Assembly: GCF_037971845.1 (NCBI RefSeq)
Contig: NZ_CP150227.1
Coordinates: forward strand, 2,294,001 to 2,358,000
Reading direction: 5' to 3'
Source of the DNA: Paenibacillus sp. FSL R5-0766
GTDB taxonomy: Bacteria; Bacillota; Bacilli; Paenibacillales; Paenibacillaceae
Length of the DNA: 64,000 nt
Below the pieces are notes generated by a model, which worked only from the letters and a program-made list of their open reading frames with translations, did not search any database and had not been told where the DNA came from. The translations under genes and the position numbers were made by a program. Position 1 is the first letter of the stretch; the number at the start of each line of letters is the position of its first letter. Positions 17,499-27,648 of this stretch are shown here, piece after piece.

Positions 17499-19298
17499 AT
17501 GAGCTTTATCCGTTCACTTCGTTTTAAATTTATAGTGGGCCTTACATTGATCATGCTGCCATTATTCATGCTGCTTTATTACAACAACGTCTACGCCATG
17601 AAAGTTGTACGTGACAAAGTATCCCTCACCAATATGAATCATCTCGCCAAGAGTGTGGAGCAGAATGAACGTGTATTACAGGAGACGAATCGGTATTTAT
17701 ATAGTCTGGGCGAGCGGGACCCGGATATTATCTCTCTGTTTTTTCTGAAATACGGCAGCGGTGATTATATCATTGCAAAGCAACGAATTATGAACAAATT
17801 CATGACAGATATCGGTTTTTATAATCTAATCGATTCTTTTTTTCTATATGATGCCGTGAATGATGATCTGCTGCTCGCCACTTCAGGCAATTATGATGTC
17901 AAAAAGTCGGTTGTGCAGGAGAGTATGCCAGTCCAGATGCAGCAATTGGAAGGGGATATTCAGAAGCCGGAATGGAGCATCGTGCGTGGCGGGACGTGGA
18001 ATGCGCTGGTGAAAACAGTGCGAATCAACCAGCAGTTCTATGCAGGTGCACTTGTCGATATGAATGCACTGAATCATACACAACAATTCACTGAATCCGG
18101 AGATCGGGGAGGCGCGGTCATTGTTGGAACCGACGGTGGGGCATTATCGGATTCCACATTGAATACTGCACAGATTCAGCTGGCTGCAGCGCATCTTCCG
18201 GGCCTGGAAAATCCGTATCAGGTTATCTCTGAAGTTGTGAACAAGGGAGAAGCGCCTCAATATTTGATGTTGGGTATTGCCTCGGCTATGTCCCAGATGA
18301 ATTATATCGTGCTGCTGCCTGAGGAAGACATGATGCGTAACCTCCCGTTTTTCCAGCAGATCATTCGTCTCCTTCCCATTGGTGCGGCAGTAATTCTGGT
18401 TACTGCACTGATCTTTTTGCGGCATCTGTTATTCCGCCCGATGAATGCATTAATCCGAGGCATGAAAAGGGTGAGCCGTGGAGATCTCGATGTGAAGCTG
18501 GAACCGCCATCTTCTTCGGAACTTGAATTTATGACACGAAGTTTCAATCAAATGACCAGTGAGATCAGGCATCTAAAAATTGATGTGTATGAGGAACAGT
18601 TGCGGACGCGGGAGGCAGAGTTCAAACAACTGCAGATGCAGATCAATCCTCACTTTTACCTGAATTCACTCAATATTATTCATAGTCTGGCTTCCTTGCA
18701 AAAACATGAATTGGTGCAGCAGATGGCTGGTCATCTGGCCGATTATTTTCGATTCAGTCTGCGTGCAGGCAAACGTGTTATTCGTCTGGATGAAGAGCTC
18801 GAGCACATTCGTCATTACTTAGAAATTCAAAAGCTGAGGTTTCCAAGCAGATTTGATTTTGAACTGGATGTTGAACCGAATCTGGGACATTATGTGATTC
18901 CGCCATTAACCATTCAGCCTTTTGTGGAGAATGCCATTATTCATGGATTTCAGCGCCGGACACAAGCCTTTGTCATTCGGATCGTGGCGCGCCTCGGTGA
19001 GAAGTCGTCCGGTCAGGTCGATGGGACGGTGCTTCAACTGATGATTGTGGACAATGGTGTCGGATTTGAAGAGGAATTGTTGGGGCGTCTGCAACATGGA
19101 CAATACGCTGAAGACCCGAATGGACAACATATCGGGATATGGAACGTGGCTCATCGGCTTTTAGTGAAGTATGGTGATCAAGCCAGTTTGCAGTTTGGCA
19201 ATGAGGTGGATCATGGCGCCAAAGTCATCATTGATTTACCCGCTCAGACCGAAGAGGAAGAAGGGGGAGCCTATGCGGAACCTGTTGATCGTGGATGA
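17499..19298 (+). CDS. YesM-type sensor histidine kinase (second system)
   Basis: A 599-residue membrane kinase: helix at about 10-32, extracytoplasmic sensor region, second helix near 290-312 (LLPIGAAVILVTALIFL), HAMP, then the His_kinase domain with the acceptor in INPHFYLNSL (His about 385). The usual LYNTL is replaced by YLNSL. The HATPase domain has ENAIIHGF and DNGVGF (about 518). The upstream spacing to GGGCGGGA is somewhat long. The 3' end overlaps the response-regulator start by 26 bases. It controls, by inference, the lplBCA-like genes downstream; the ligand is unknown. Confidence 0.92.
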   Translation: MSFIRSLRFKFIVGLTLIMLPLFMLLYYNNVYAMKVVRDKVSLTNMNHLAKSVEQNERVLQETNRYLYSLGERDPDIISLFFLKYGSGDYIIAKQRIMNKFMTDIGFYNLIDSFFLYDAVNDDLLLATSGNYDVKKSVVQESMPVQMQQLEGDIQKPEWSIVRGGTWNALVKTVRINQQFYAGALVDMNALNHTQQFTESGDRGGAVIVGTDGGALSDSTLNTAQIQLAAAHLPGLENPYQVISEVVNKGEAPQYLMLGIASAMSQMNYIVLLPEEDMMRNLPFFQQIIRLLPIGAAVILVTALIFLRHLLFRPMNALIRGMKRVSRGDLDVKLEPPSSSELEFMTRSFNQMTSEIRHLKIDVYEEQLRTREAEFKQLQMQINPHFYLNSLNIIHSLASLQKHELVQQMAGHLADYFRFSLRAGKRVIRLDEELEHIRHYLEIQKLRFPSRFDFELDVEPNLGHYVIPPLTIQPFVENAIIHGFQRRTQAFVIRIVARLGEKSSGQVDGTVLQLMIVDNGVGFEEELLGRLQHGQYAEDPNGQHIGIWNVAHRLLVKYGDQASLQFGNEVDHGAKVIIDLPAQTEEEEGGAYAEPVDRG

Positions 19299-20886
19299 TG
19301 AAGTGTATGCATTACAAGCAATGGTGGAAGGAGTCGATTGGCAAGCAGCAGGCATTGACCAGGTATACAGTGCTGGTGATGCCGAAGAGGCAAGAAAGAT
19401 TTTAAAGGCAAATGCTATTGATATCATGATCTGTGATATCGAGATGCCTGGTGAAACAGGGCTTGACCTGCAAAGTTGGGTGTTGAAACATGATCCAGGC
19501 ATACTGACCATTTTCCTGACAGGCCATGCTTTATTCGATTATGCTCAGACAGCCATTAAGCTAAACAGCTTTGATTATGTGTTGAAGCCGGCTCCAGCGG
19601 ATCAATTGATTAAGGTAGTAACCCAGGCGGTGGAGAAGATCAAGGATGGGGAGCAGCGTACCCGTACCAACGAAGTTTATGAGACCGTATACAAACGCTG
19701 GAAAACCCATAAACCGTTGCTGACAGAACGCTTCTGGAAAGATGCCATCTCTCAGCGTATCACGTTAACCGAACAACGGTTGCAAGAGCTCGCAGAACTG
19801 TATGGTGCCGAGATAGATCCGCATGCTCGTGTGTTACCCATTGTGATATCGGTAGAGGAATGGGTGCGTGATTTTGATTTGCGTGACGAAGAGGTATTGG
19901 AATATGCCCTTCGTAATGCAGCCAAAGAGATGCTGCTTGGCGACAAGCCCGGTGAGGTGTTTCAGGATCAAAGTGGATTAAATATTGTGCTTGCTTATGA
20001 GCAAGATGGCATCATTCCGAGTGCGAGCGAAGTGGCACAACGTTGTCAGGGATATATTCAGGAATGTGGTACGTATTTCTACTGTCGGTTGTCCTGTTAT
20101 GTTGGTGCCCCGGTTGCTGTGACTGAGCTGCAAGGCATGTTAAATGAACTGATGGATATGGAGCGGCGCAATATTAAGGAGCTTGAAGAAGTATTTGTCT
20201 ATGATGAGCGGGGAAGAGATCAGGAAGATCGCTTTTTGCCTATTCCATGGTTTTCGGAATTATCTATTCTTTTTGAGACGGGTAAAGTAGGAGATTTGCG
20301 AGAACGTGTGGATGAGATTTTTGAGTTGCTTGCTGCCCAAGAGGGTTTATCTCCTGAAATGTTACATCTCTACTATCATGCCATGCTGCATGTGGTCTAT
20401 CCGCTGCTTCATCAGAAAAACGTGTCAATACGCAGTCTGTATCCGGGTGAACGGGAGCCGGAAGAGAGTATGGTGACAAGGTCGTTGCCGCAGTTGAAGC
20501 AGTGGACGGCTGATCTGATTGATCGTGTTATCCCGGTGTTGTACCCGGACGATCATAGCCCTATGACCATTGTGGATCAGTTGTGCGTTTATATTGAAAC
20601 TCATATTGGTGAAGAACTTATGCGAGAGGAACTTGCAGCTTTTGCCGGATTCAATCCCGCTTATCTATCACGTCTGTTTCGGAAAGAGAAGGGGATGTCC
20701 CTATCTGAGTTTATCCTGCAGGGCAGAGTAGCCAAAGCGAAGACATTGTTGTCCCAGTCCACCGTCAAAGTGACGGATATCGCTGGCAAGGTGGGGTACT
20801 ACAATTACTCGCATTTCACCAAAATGTTCAAAAAGTGCACGGGTATAACGCCACAGGAGTTTCGAAAACAGTCACGTACCGTATAG
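19273..20886 (+). CDS. YesN-type response regulator (second system)
   Basis: A 537-residue regulator. The receiver has VDDE, phospho-Asp55 in MICDIEMPG and the lysine in DYVLKPAP; the last ~100 residues are an AraC double HTH (ELAAFAGFNPAYLSRLFRKEKG, GYYNYSHFTKMFKKCTGITPQEFR). ATG 19273 begins MRNLLIVDDE and has AAGGGGGAG just upstream inside the kinase gene; the longer open frame from 19171 is only kinase sequence in another frame. A terminator follows, so the ABC genes downstream need their own promoter, which this protein may activate. Confidence 0.92.
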   Translation: MRNLLIVDDEVYALQAMVEGVDWQAAGIDQVYSAGDAEEARKILKANAIDIMICDIEMPGETGLDLQSWVLKHDPGILTIFLTGHALFDYAQTAIKLNSFDYVLKPAPADQLIKVVTQAVEKIKDGEQRTRTNEVYETVYKRWKTHKPLLTERFWKDAISQRITLTEQRLQELAELYGAEIDPHARVLPIVISVEEWVRDFDLRDEEVLEYALRNAAKEMLLGDKPGEVFQDQSGLNIVLAYEQDGIIPSASEVAQRCQGYIQECGTYFYCRLSCYVGAPVAVTELQGMLNELMDMERRNIKELEEVFVYDERGRDQEDRFLPIPWFSELSILFETGKVGDLRERVDEIFELLAAQEGLSPEMLHLYYHAMLHVVYPLLHQKNVSIRSLYPGEREPEESMVTRSLPQLKQWTADLIDRVIPVLYPDDHSPMTIVDQLCVYIETHIGEELMREELAAFAGFNPAYLSRLFRKEKGMSLSEFILQGRVAKAKTLLSQSTVKVTDIAGKVGYYNYSHFTKMFKKCTGITPQEFRKQSRTV

Positions 20887-20892
20887 TTCAGG

Positions 20893-20922
20893 GCGCAGCA
20901 TGCTGCGTCTTTTGTTTTTTTT
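20893..20922 (+). terminator. Terminator after the second response regulator
   Basis: CGCAGC-AT-GCTGCG is a perfect palindrome; pairing is limited by the tiny loop, and it is followed by TCTTTTGTTTTTTTT. It separates the regulatory genes from the transporter genes. Confidence 0.78.
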
Positions 20923-21066
20923 GGAACTAAAGTCATAATTTGATAAGTCAACAGGTCACCACAGCAGATAGAGGTCTCATTCGCCCCGCCGTATACTTGA
21001 ACCACAGGAGCCGCAACGGAGCTTCATCCTGAGGAAGAATTCAAGAGGAGTGAGGGAGAACAAGTT

Positions 21067-22053
21067 ATGAAGACACAACCCCAGGCGGGTAAGGGAGTAC
21101 GAATATCGGAAATACCGGGAGAAACAGTCCGAAAGCGCAAGTCGGTGTGGCACAATCTTGGCAAATTCAAGGTGCTGTATCTCATGTTCTTGCCAGGGGT
21201 CCTGTTTCTGCTGGTGAACAACTATATGCCGATGTTCGGCGTTCTGATCGCATTCAAAAATGTAAACTATGCTGATGGTATTTGGGGTAGCCCATGGAGT
21301 GGATGGGACAATTTCAAATATTTGTTCTCAACCAGTGATGCATGGGAAATTACCCGAAATACACTCGCGTATAACACGGTGTTCATTGCACTGAATCTCT
21401 TTGTAGGTGTCGGGCTTGCTATTCTGCTCAATGAAGTGAAAAACAAGGCAATGTCCAAGTTATATCAATCACTTATGTTATTACCGTATTTCCTGTCCAT
21501 GATTGTGGTCAGTTATCTGGTACTGGCTTTCCTGGGCAAGGATTCAGGCTTCATGAACTCAACGATTCTGCAGATGTTCGGCGGTCAGCCGATCGACTGG
21601 TATTCAGAGCCGAAGTATTGGCCGTATATTTTGCCACTGGTGAACACATGGAAAAATATTGGTTATTATGCGGTCATCTATCTGGCAGCTGTCGTGGGTA
21701 TCGATGAAGAATATTATGAAGCAGCTGTGCTTGATGGAGCAACCAAATGGCATCAGATACGCTTCATTACCATTCCGTTTCTCGTCCCATTAATCGTCAT
21801 TATGACGTTATTGCAAATTGGCCGTATATTCTATGCAGACTTCAGTCTGTTCTACCAGGTTCCACTGGAATCAGGAGCGCTGTTCCCTGTAACGAATGTA
21901 CTGGATACCTACGTATATCGTACGTTCCTTATCGGTGGAGATATCGGGATGTCATCAGCAGCTGGTCTATACCAAGCAATCGTTGGATTTGTGCTGGTTC
22001 TTGTATCCAATACCATCGTAAGGCGAATAGATAAAGATAATGCATTATTTTGA
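21067..22053 (+). CDS. ABC transporter permease, LplB-type
   Basis: A 328-residue inner-membrane permease with a cytosolic N-terminal extension (about 1-40) and about six helices. The hallmark FLPGVLFLLVNNYMPMFGVLIAFKNVNY opening and the EAA loop YYEAAVLDGATKWHQIRFITIPFLVP (about 216-241) place it in the LplB/YtcP-paired family of complex-sugar importers. GAGTGAGGGAG precedes ATG 21067. It is the first of three genes (two permeases, then a binding lipoprotein). No ATPase gene accompanies it. Substrate unknown; relatives import large oligosaccharides such as rhamnogalacturonan pieces. Confidence 0.92.
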   Translation: MKTQPQAGKGVRISEIPGETVRKRKSVWHNLGKFKVLYLMFLPGVLFLLVNNYMPMFGVLIAFKNVNYADGIWGSPWSGWDNFKYLFSTSDAWEITRNTLAYNTVFIALNLFVGVGLAILLNEVKNKAMSKLYQSLMLLPYFLSMIVVSYLVLAFLGKDSGFMNSTILQMFGGQPIDWYSEPKYWPYILPLVNTWKNIGYYAVIYLAAVVGIDEEYYEAAVLDGATKWHQIRFITIPFLVPLIVIMTLLQIGRIFYADFSLFYQVPLESGALFPVTNVLDTYVYRTFLIGGDIGMSSAAGLYQAIVGFVLVLVSNTIVRRIDKDNALF

Positions 22054-22070
22054 GAGGAGGCAAGTCAGCT

Positions 22071-22979
22071 GTGAAATCACGTGATCCACTAGCCGTATCG
22101 AAGCGTTCCGCATCCGTTATTCATGCGATGTTTCTATTCTATGCCATTGCCTGTATCGTGCCGATCCTGCTTGTCTTCGCCATCTCATTTTCGGACGAGA
22201 CAACAGTAATTGCCAATGGATATAAGCTTATTCCAGAGAAATTCAGCCTGACGGCTTATGAGTTTCTGTTCAGAGATATGGATCAGATCATTCACTCGTA
22301 TGGTATATCCTTTATTGTTACCGTTGTAGGTACCATTACAAGTGTTGCGTTGACCGCATTGTATGCGTATCCGCTCTCACGGAGAGATCTGCCTTACCGG
22401 GGCTGGTTCGCCTTTTTCATCTTCTTCACAATGTTGTTCAATGGGGGTCTGGTACCTTGGTACCTGGTCTATGTCAACGTATTGGATCTGAAAAACTCCC
22501 TACTGGCACTCATTATGCCGCTACTGCTATCCCCATTCTTTGTACTGGTCATGCGTACATTCTTCGCGAACTCCATTCCGGTGTCCATTCTGGAATCGGC
22601 TCGGATTGATGGTGCGGGAGAATTGAGAACGTTTGCACGTATCGTGCTTCCGCTCTCTCTTCCCGTAATGGCAACCGTCGCGTTGTTCAGTACATTGAAT
22701 TACTGGAATGACTGGTACCTTAGCATGATTTTTATATCAGATAACCGGACGATCAGCCTTCAGTATCTTATGTACCGGACGCTGCTCGATATTCAATATT
22801 TAACAACCAACTCCAACGTCTCTTCACAGATTTCGTCGCAGGGTGGATTGCTGAATCTGCCTAACAAAACTCTGCAAATGGCGATGGCTGTGGTCGGTAT
22901 TGGTCCAATTGTACTGGCATATCCGTTCTTCCAGCGTTATTTCATCAAAGGTCTTACGGTTGGCGCTGTGAAGGGATAA
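22071..22979 (+). CDS. ABC transporter permease, LplC-type
   Basis: A 302-residue permease of the YtcP/LplC family: six helices, the FNGGLVPWYLVYVNVL signature, the EAA loop ESARIDGAGELRTFARIVLPLS and the C-terminal KGLTVGAVKG. GTG 22071 is chosen because AGAGGAGG lies ten bases before it; the longer frame from TTG 22050 would include the binding site. It starts 17 bases after the first permease stop, so the genes are one operon. Confidence 0.92.
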   Translation: MKSRDPLAVSKRSASVIHAMFLFYAIACIVPILLVFAISFSDETTVIANGYKLIPEKFSLTAYEFLFRDMDQIIHSYGISFIVTVVGTITSVALTALYAYPLSRRDLPYRGWFAFFIFFTMLFNGGLVPWYLVYVNVLDLKNSLLALIMPLLLSPFFVLVMRTFFANSIPVSILESARIDGAGELRTFARIVLPLSLPVMATVALFSTLNYWNDWYLSMIFISDNRTISLQYLMYRTLLDIQYLTTNSNVSSQISSQGGLLNLPNKTLQMAMAVVGIGPIVLAYPFFQRYFIKGLTVGAVKG

Positions 22980-23112
22980 CTCTGAACCGGTTAGCGGAGT
23001 GGGCAAGGTAAATGAAGATGGACTGAAAGGGCATATACAGAAGTAGTTATCGGTTTATTTGTGAATTGGGGAATTCGGTTGAATGTTTCAACACATGACA
23101 GGAGGGGTTCAA

Positions 23113-24642
23113 TTGGTTAGATCATTAAAGGTATGGTCACGCATGATGGCAACGGTTATGGCGCTGAGCCTGGTGCTGGCAGCTTGCTCATCAGACAAGG
23201 GTGGAACAACAACACCTGGTGCAGAAGGCGGAGGAGCAAGTGAAGGTGGGGGCAAACCCTATGAAGTGACACTGTTCTACCCAGGGACACCACAGAAGGA
23301 TGTCGCTCTGGTAGAAGCCGAGATTAACAAAAAGATGGAACCAAAGATCGGAGCCACGCTTAAGATCAATGCGATTGACTGGGGACAGTGGGATAACAAG
23401 CTGAATCTCATGATTTCCTCAGGTGAAAAATCAGACATTATCTTCACAGCAGCTTGGCAGAACTACACGGTGAATGTAGCTAAAGGCGCATTCTTGCCCT
23501 TGAATGATCTGCTTGATGCACATGGTCAGGATATCAAGAAAAACCTGGACCCTGCCTTTCTGGAAGGTTCCCAGGTGGACGGCGTGAATTACGGCGTTCC
23601 TACGAATAAGGAACTCGCGGCCACACGTGGTGTGCTGGTACGTAAAGATCTGGCTGACAAGTATAAGCTGGACCTGACAGCTGTAAAGACATGGGCTGAT
23701 CTGGAGCCACTTCTCAAAACAATCAAGGAAAACGAGCCAGCCATCACACCATTCTATATGTCCAATACCAATGGTAACGGGCTGTTAGAGAATCTGGATT
23801 GGGATTATCTCGGTGATGCTTCCGTACCTGGAGTCATCTCCAAAACAGCAGGCGGAACAACGGTGCTGAATGAAGTGGAGACCCCAGAATTCAAAGAAGC
23901 GGCTGAACTCGCTCGCAAGTGGTATCAAGCGGGATATATCAACAGTGATGCTGCTACGTCCAATGTGTTCCCGAAAGACCAGGCGAAGGCTGGAAAAGCG
24001 TTTCTCTGGACAGATGGCATGAAGCCAGGCAAGGATAAAGAAGAAGAAGGGTATGTGGGTTTCCCACTCACTCAGATTGAGATGACACAGCCGACAATCA
24101 CGACGGGTGATGCATCTGGAGCGATGCTCGCGATCTCCCGTTCTTCAGAGCAACCGGAGAAAGCAATGCAGGTCATTAACCTGCTGCATTCCGACAAGGA
24201 AATTAACAACTTGTTGAACTTCGGAATTGAAGGTACACATTATGTGAAAAAAGACGGACAGGATAATATCATTGCTCTCCCTGATGGCGTAGATGCCAAC
24301 AGTCGTACCTACAATCCAGGTGCACAATGGCAACTGGGTAACCAATTCCTGAACTTCCTCTGGGATAATGAAGATCCACAGAAATGGGAGAAGTTCAAAG
24401 AGTTTAACGCCAAAGGTGTGAAGTCGCCAGCACTGGGCTTTACGTTCAACAGCCAATCTGTCAAAAATGAAATTGCGGCGGTCAACAACGTGAACAAACA
24501 GTTCAAGCCGGGTATGACATCGGGCGCCGTTGATCCAAATGAGATGATTCCGAAATATCTGGAGAAATTGAAAGCAGCGGGAATTGATAAAATTATTGCA
24601 GCCAAACAGGAACAACTTGATGCATTCTTGTCTAAGCAATAA
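23113..24642 (+). CDS. Extracellular solute-binding lipoprotein (LplA-type)
   Basis: A 509-residue lipoprotein with a positive N-terminus, hydrophobic stretch and lipobox LAAC, followed by a low-complexity Gly/Ser/Thr linker before the periplasmic-binding-protein fold. It delivers sugar to the two permeases upstream. TTG 23113 has AGGAGGGG seven bases upstream, inside the longer open frame from ATG 23083, and gives a normal signal peptide start (VRSLKVWSRMMA). It is the last gene of the cluster; a terminator follows. Ligand specificity is not predictable from the sequence. Confidence 0.9.
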   Translation: MVRSLKVWSRMMATVMALSLVLAACSSDKGGTTTPGAEGGGASEGGGKPYEVTLFYPGTPQKDVALVEAEINKKMEPKIGATLKINAIDWGQWDNKLNLMISSGEKSDIIFTAAWQNYTVNVAKGAFLPLNDLLDAHGQDIKKNLDPAFLEGSQVDGVNYGVPTNKELAATRGVLVRKDLADKYKLDLTAVKTWADLEPLLKTIKENEPAITPFYMSNTNGNGLLENLDWDYLGDASVPGVISKTAGGTTVLNEVETPEFKEAAELARKWYQAGYINSDAATSNVFPKDQAKAGKAFLWTDGMKPGKDKEEEGYVGFPLTQIEMTQPTITTGDASGAMLAISRSSEQPEKAMQVINLLHSDKEINNLLNFGIEGTHYVKKDGQDNIIALPDGVDANSRTYNPGAQWQLGNQFLNFLWDNEDPQKWEKFKEFNAKGVKSPALGFTFNSQSVKNEIAAVNNVNKQFKPGMTSGAVDPNEMIPKYLEKLKAAGIDKIIAAKQEQLDAFLSKQ

Positions 24643-24704
24643 ATGATCGTCAGCCATGACAGAGAGACCTGTGTTATTACAAGCTCTTGTCAGCGGTGAA
24701 AATG

Positions 24705-24745
24705 GAGGACGTTTTCGGTGAACAGCCGAAGACGTTCTTTTTATT
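24705..24745 (+). terminator. Terminator after the binding-protein gene
   Basis: GGACGTTTTCGG pairs with CCGAAGACGTTC (with G-U pairs) around TGAACAG, followed by TTTTTATTG. Confidence 0.78.
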
Positions 24746-24824
24746 GTTGTTTTTTGGATTTGGATTGTTAATCATAAATAGGAAAAATATGATACAATAA
24801 GGTGGTTGATTAGGGGGTGTTCGT

Positions 24825-25523
24825 GTGTCGAGAATCAGACTTGTGTTCTCAGGGGCTTTATTGCTATTTGCTATCATCTTTACATTTAACCATCATCTTG
24901 GTTTTTCTGTTGGAGATACCATGCTGTCAGCAATAGGTATATCACCGTATACTACGTCTTATTTAAGTGGTGTACATATCACACTTTTCCTGGGGATGGG
25001 GATCTTCGCTTGCGGCTTCTACCTTACACGCAAAGAAATCGGGAAATCATTCCCCGGTCTTGCAAAAGGGTTATGGATCGTAGTTATCGCTATCATTCTC
25101 AGTTATTCGTACATGACGGATAAATTCATGTATATAGCCAAGTGGGGAGCTACAGGCATTAATGCGGTATCCTATGTACAGAATGCAAGTTCTTGTACCT
25201 TTAACGTGCTGAAAACGGGTGAGACCCGAGCCACCTGTGACCTTACACTCAAAAATTACGGCAGAGATTCCGTATCCGCCGTGTTAATGCCTGATCTCGC
25301 ACGAAGTTATAAGTTTAAGGACGATCCACTGTTGGAAGCCTTGCAGTCTGTCCAGTTAAGGCCGGTACATGTTGAGATTGAACCCCATGGAACGTTTACA
25401 GGCAAGTTGGAGTTTTACGGGAAAGCGGAATCCCCTCTGTTCGTCAATGGAAAACTTATGGATATTGTGCTGGATGTAGGCGTGGATGGAGCGAATACGG
25501 TATTTGATTATGATATTCCATAG
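24825..25523 (+). CDS. Membrane protein with extracytoplasmic C-terminal domain, unknown
   Basis: A 232-residue protein with about three membrane helices in the first ~115 residues (FSGALLLFAIIFTF, HITLFLGMGIFACGFYL, GLWIVVIAIILSYSYM) and a ~110-residue beta-rich C-terminal part with two cysteines (SSCTF, ATCDL) that could form a disulfide. GTG 24825 lies after AGGGGG. It is alone between two sugar loci and separated from both by terminators. I do not recognise the family. Confidence 0.68.
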   Translation: MSRIRLVFSGALLLFAIIFTFNHHLGFSVGDTMLSAIGISPYTTSYLSGVHITLFLGMGIFACGFYLTRKEIGKSFPGLAKGLWIVVIAIILSYSYMTDKFMYIAKWGATGINAVSYVQNASSCTFNVLKTGETRATCDLTLKNYGRDSVSAVLMPDLARSYKFKDDPLLEALQSVQLRPVHVEIEPHGTFTGKLEFYGKAESPLFVNGKLMDIVLDVGVDGANTVFDYDIP

Positions 25524-25618
25524 TTGATATTTTTATAGTAAAAAAGAATAATTACATAAACAGAAGTGGAATAAGGTTTGAGTAGAATAAAAAGATCAAA
25601 GGCATATACTGAAATTAG

Positions 25619-25648
25619 AGAGAGCTGGCTAATCGCTGGCTCTTTTTG
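25619..25648 (+). terminator. Terminator after the unknown membrane protein gene
   Basis: AGAGCTGGC and GCTGGCTCT form a nine-pair stem (two G-U pairs) around TAATC, followed by a short T run. Confidence 0.65.
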
Positions 25649-25820
25649 TGCGTGGAAGTTGCAATTAGTGCAGAAATGTTGGTTTTATCTCCTTCCCCCT
25701 TGAATTGGTAACGCTTACGCTAGATAATGAATCGGTTTGTCTCAAAAAAATAGTTTGTCTTTAGCGCTTACATCAATACAATTAATGTCACGACAAATTT
25801 AGACAAGGTGAGATGAAAAG

Positions 25821-27575
25821 ATGTCATATCGGACAAACCTGTTTTCCAAAATGGTCATTCTTATTCTGATTATGCTGATTCCTGTAGTGCTTTTGTACTG
25901 GTACTCCAATCACAAAACAACAGCTGTTCTCAGAGATGAGTTGAATCGATCAAATAGTAACCAGCTTGAATTTTTCCAAAATCAAGTGAACACACACATC
26001 GAACTGTTATCCTCATGGCCGAATCTGCTCATACATGATCCTGATATTGGCAGCTTCCGGCGAATCTATGCGGACAGTAACTACTTTGATCTGGATGCGA
26101 TCAACCTGGTCAAACGTATTCAGAATAAGCTGAGTATTCAGGAAAGTTCATCCAATTGGGCTACAAAGTTATATCTGTATTCTCCTTCGCTGGGAAGGGT
26201 GGTTTCCGAAAGGGACGCACGTTCTTACGATAAAGAAGCGCTAAGGGAAAATATCATTTCCGGCTGGGATGTACGCAAAATTCAGGATGGGGAAGATGAT
26301 CGGTTCATGTTTAGCTGGATTACGGTATCTCCATACGGTATTAAGGACCCAGCTAATCATGCGGAAACGATTATTAAACTGGAGTTTGATAGTGATAACA
26401 TTCGGGATATGCTGGACAAATTCAAGGACGATGGCAGGCATGACCCCTTCTATTTCCGTGAAGAATCGGGGGTTATCTATAATCGGACTTCAGATCGTTC
26501 ATTAACGAATCAGTTGATGGAAGAACTGTCCGCCCACAAACTTCAGGACGTTGATAATCGTACAGTAGTGATCGGGGACGAGCCTTACATGGTTAACACC
26601 GTGAAATCCAGTACAACAGGCTGGTATTTGGTGGACTACATGCCGCTATCAGATATTCTGAAGCCCATTCATCAATCGAATATGCTGTTCTATTCTTCCA
26701 TGATTTGTTTGTTGTTAATGAGTTTTGGTGTGGCGTATTTGTTCTATGTTCAGGTACAGGTACCAGTGAAACAACTCATTCGCGGGTTCCAGCGGTTGAA
26801 GCAGGAAGATTATTCAGTGAGGATTAAGCCAAAAGGCCGCAATGAATTCAGTTTCCTGTCCGAACGTTTCAACTTGATGGTGGAGCAGATCCAGCAGTTA
26901 TTTGAACACGTTTATCTGGAACAGATTCATGTGCGTGAAGCCCGGTTGAAGCAGCTGCAATCGCAGATTAACCCGCACTTTTTCTATAATTGTTTCTCCT
27001 TCATTACAAGTATGGCGAAGCTCAAGCGTATGGACGCTGTTGTAGCGATGTCGCATAATCTATCGCGATATTATCGGTATACGACTAGACAGGAGCGGGA
27101 TGTGGTACCGTTGACAGAAGAGATTGAATTTGTCAGCTGTTATCTGGAGATCCAACGGATGCGTATGGACCGCATTCACTACAAGATTGATCTGTCCGAT
27201 GAGATGTTAAGACAGGAGGTTCCTCCACTCATCGTGCAACCACTGGTGGAGAATGCGGTGATTCACGGTATAGAAGCGGACGCGGAAGCCGGAGAAATAA
27301 GAGTATCCGGGGAAAAACAGGACGGTGTCATGGTTCTTGTGGTAGAAGATGATGGGCAAGGCATGACGCAGGAGGCACGTGAGGCGCTTCTGAGTAAGCT
27401 CAGGGGAACGATGGATCAGGAGATGGGCTGTGGCCTGTGGAATGTGAATCAGAGACTCCAGCTTCGATATGGGGAGCAGGCTGGGCTGGATGTAACGGAA
27501 TCGGAACTTGGTGGATTACGCGTTACGCTGTCTTGGCCTGCCGAGCAGGAGTTTCTTCTGGAGAATGAAGGATAA
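25821..27575 (+). CDS. YesM-type sensor histidine kinase (galactan locus)
   Basis: A 584-residue membrane kinase: N-terminal helix (about 11-30, MVILILIMLIPVVLLYW), extracytoplasmic sensor domain, second helix near 290-312, HAMP, His_kinase domain with the acceptor in INPHFFYNCF (His about 386), and HATPase with ENAVIHGI and EDDGQGM. ATG 25821 follows AAGGTGAG. The regulator gene begins 73 bases after its stop. By position it senses a galactan-derived sugar or its binding protein and controls the binding protein, transporter and galactanase genes. Confidence 0.92.
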   Translation: MSYRTNLFSKMVILILIMLIPVVLLYWYSNHKTTAVLRDELNRSNSNQLEFFQNQVNTHIELLSSWPNLLIHDPDIGSFRRIYADSNYFDLDAINLVKRIQNKLSIQESSSNWATKLYLYSPSLGRVVSERDARSYDKEALRENIISGWDVRKIQDGEDDRFMFSWITVSPYGIKDPANHAETIIKLEFDSDNIRDMLDKFKDDGRHDPFYFREESGVIYNRTSDRSLTNQLMEELSAHKLQDVDNRTVVIGDEPYMVNTVKSSTTGWYLVDYMPLSDILKPIHQSNMLFYSSMICLLLMSFGVAYLFYVQVQVPVKQLIRGFQRLKQEDYSVRIKPKGRNEFSFLSERFNLMVEQIQQLFEHVYLEQIHVREARLKQLQSQINPHFFYNCFSFITSMAKLKRMDAVVAMSHNLSRYYRYTTRQERDVVPLTEEIEFVSCYLEIQRMRMDRIHYKIDLSDEMLRQEVPPLIVQPLVENAVIHGIEADAEAGEIRVSGEKQDGVMVLVVEDDGQGMTQEAREALLSKLRGTMDQEMGCGLWNVNQRLQLRYGEQAGLDVTESELGGLRVTLSWPAEQEFLLENEG

Positions 27576-27648
27576 GCACCTGGAATATGTAATGCATGAT
27601 GAACGATGGAATCCATTTGCAGAATGAACGAAATAGGGAGTGAATCAC

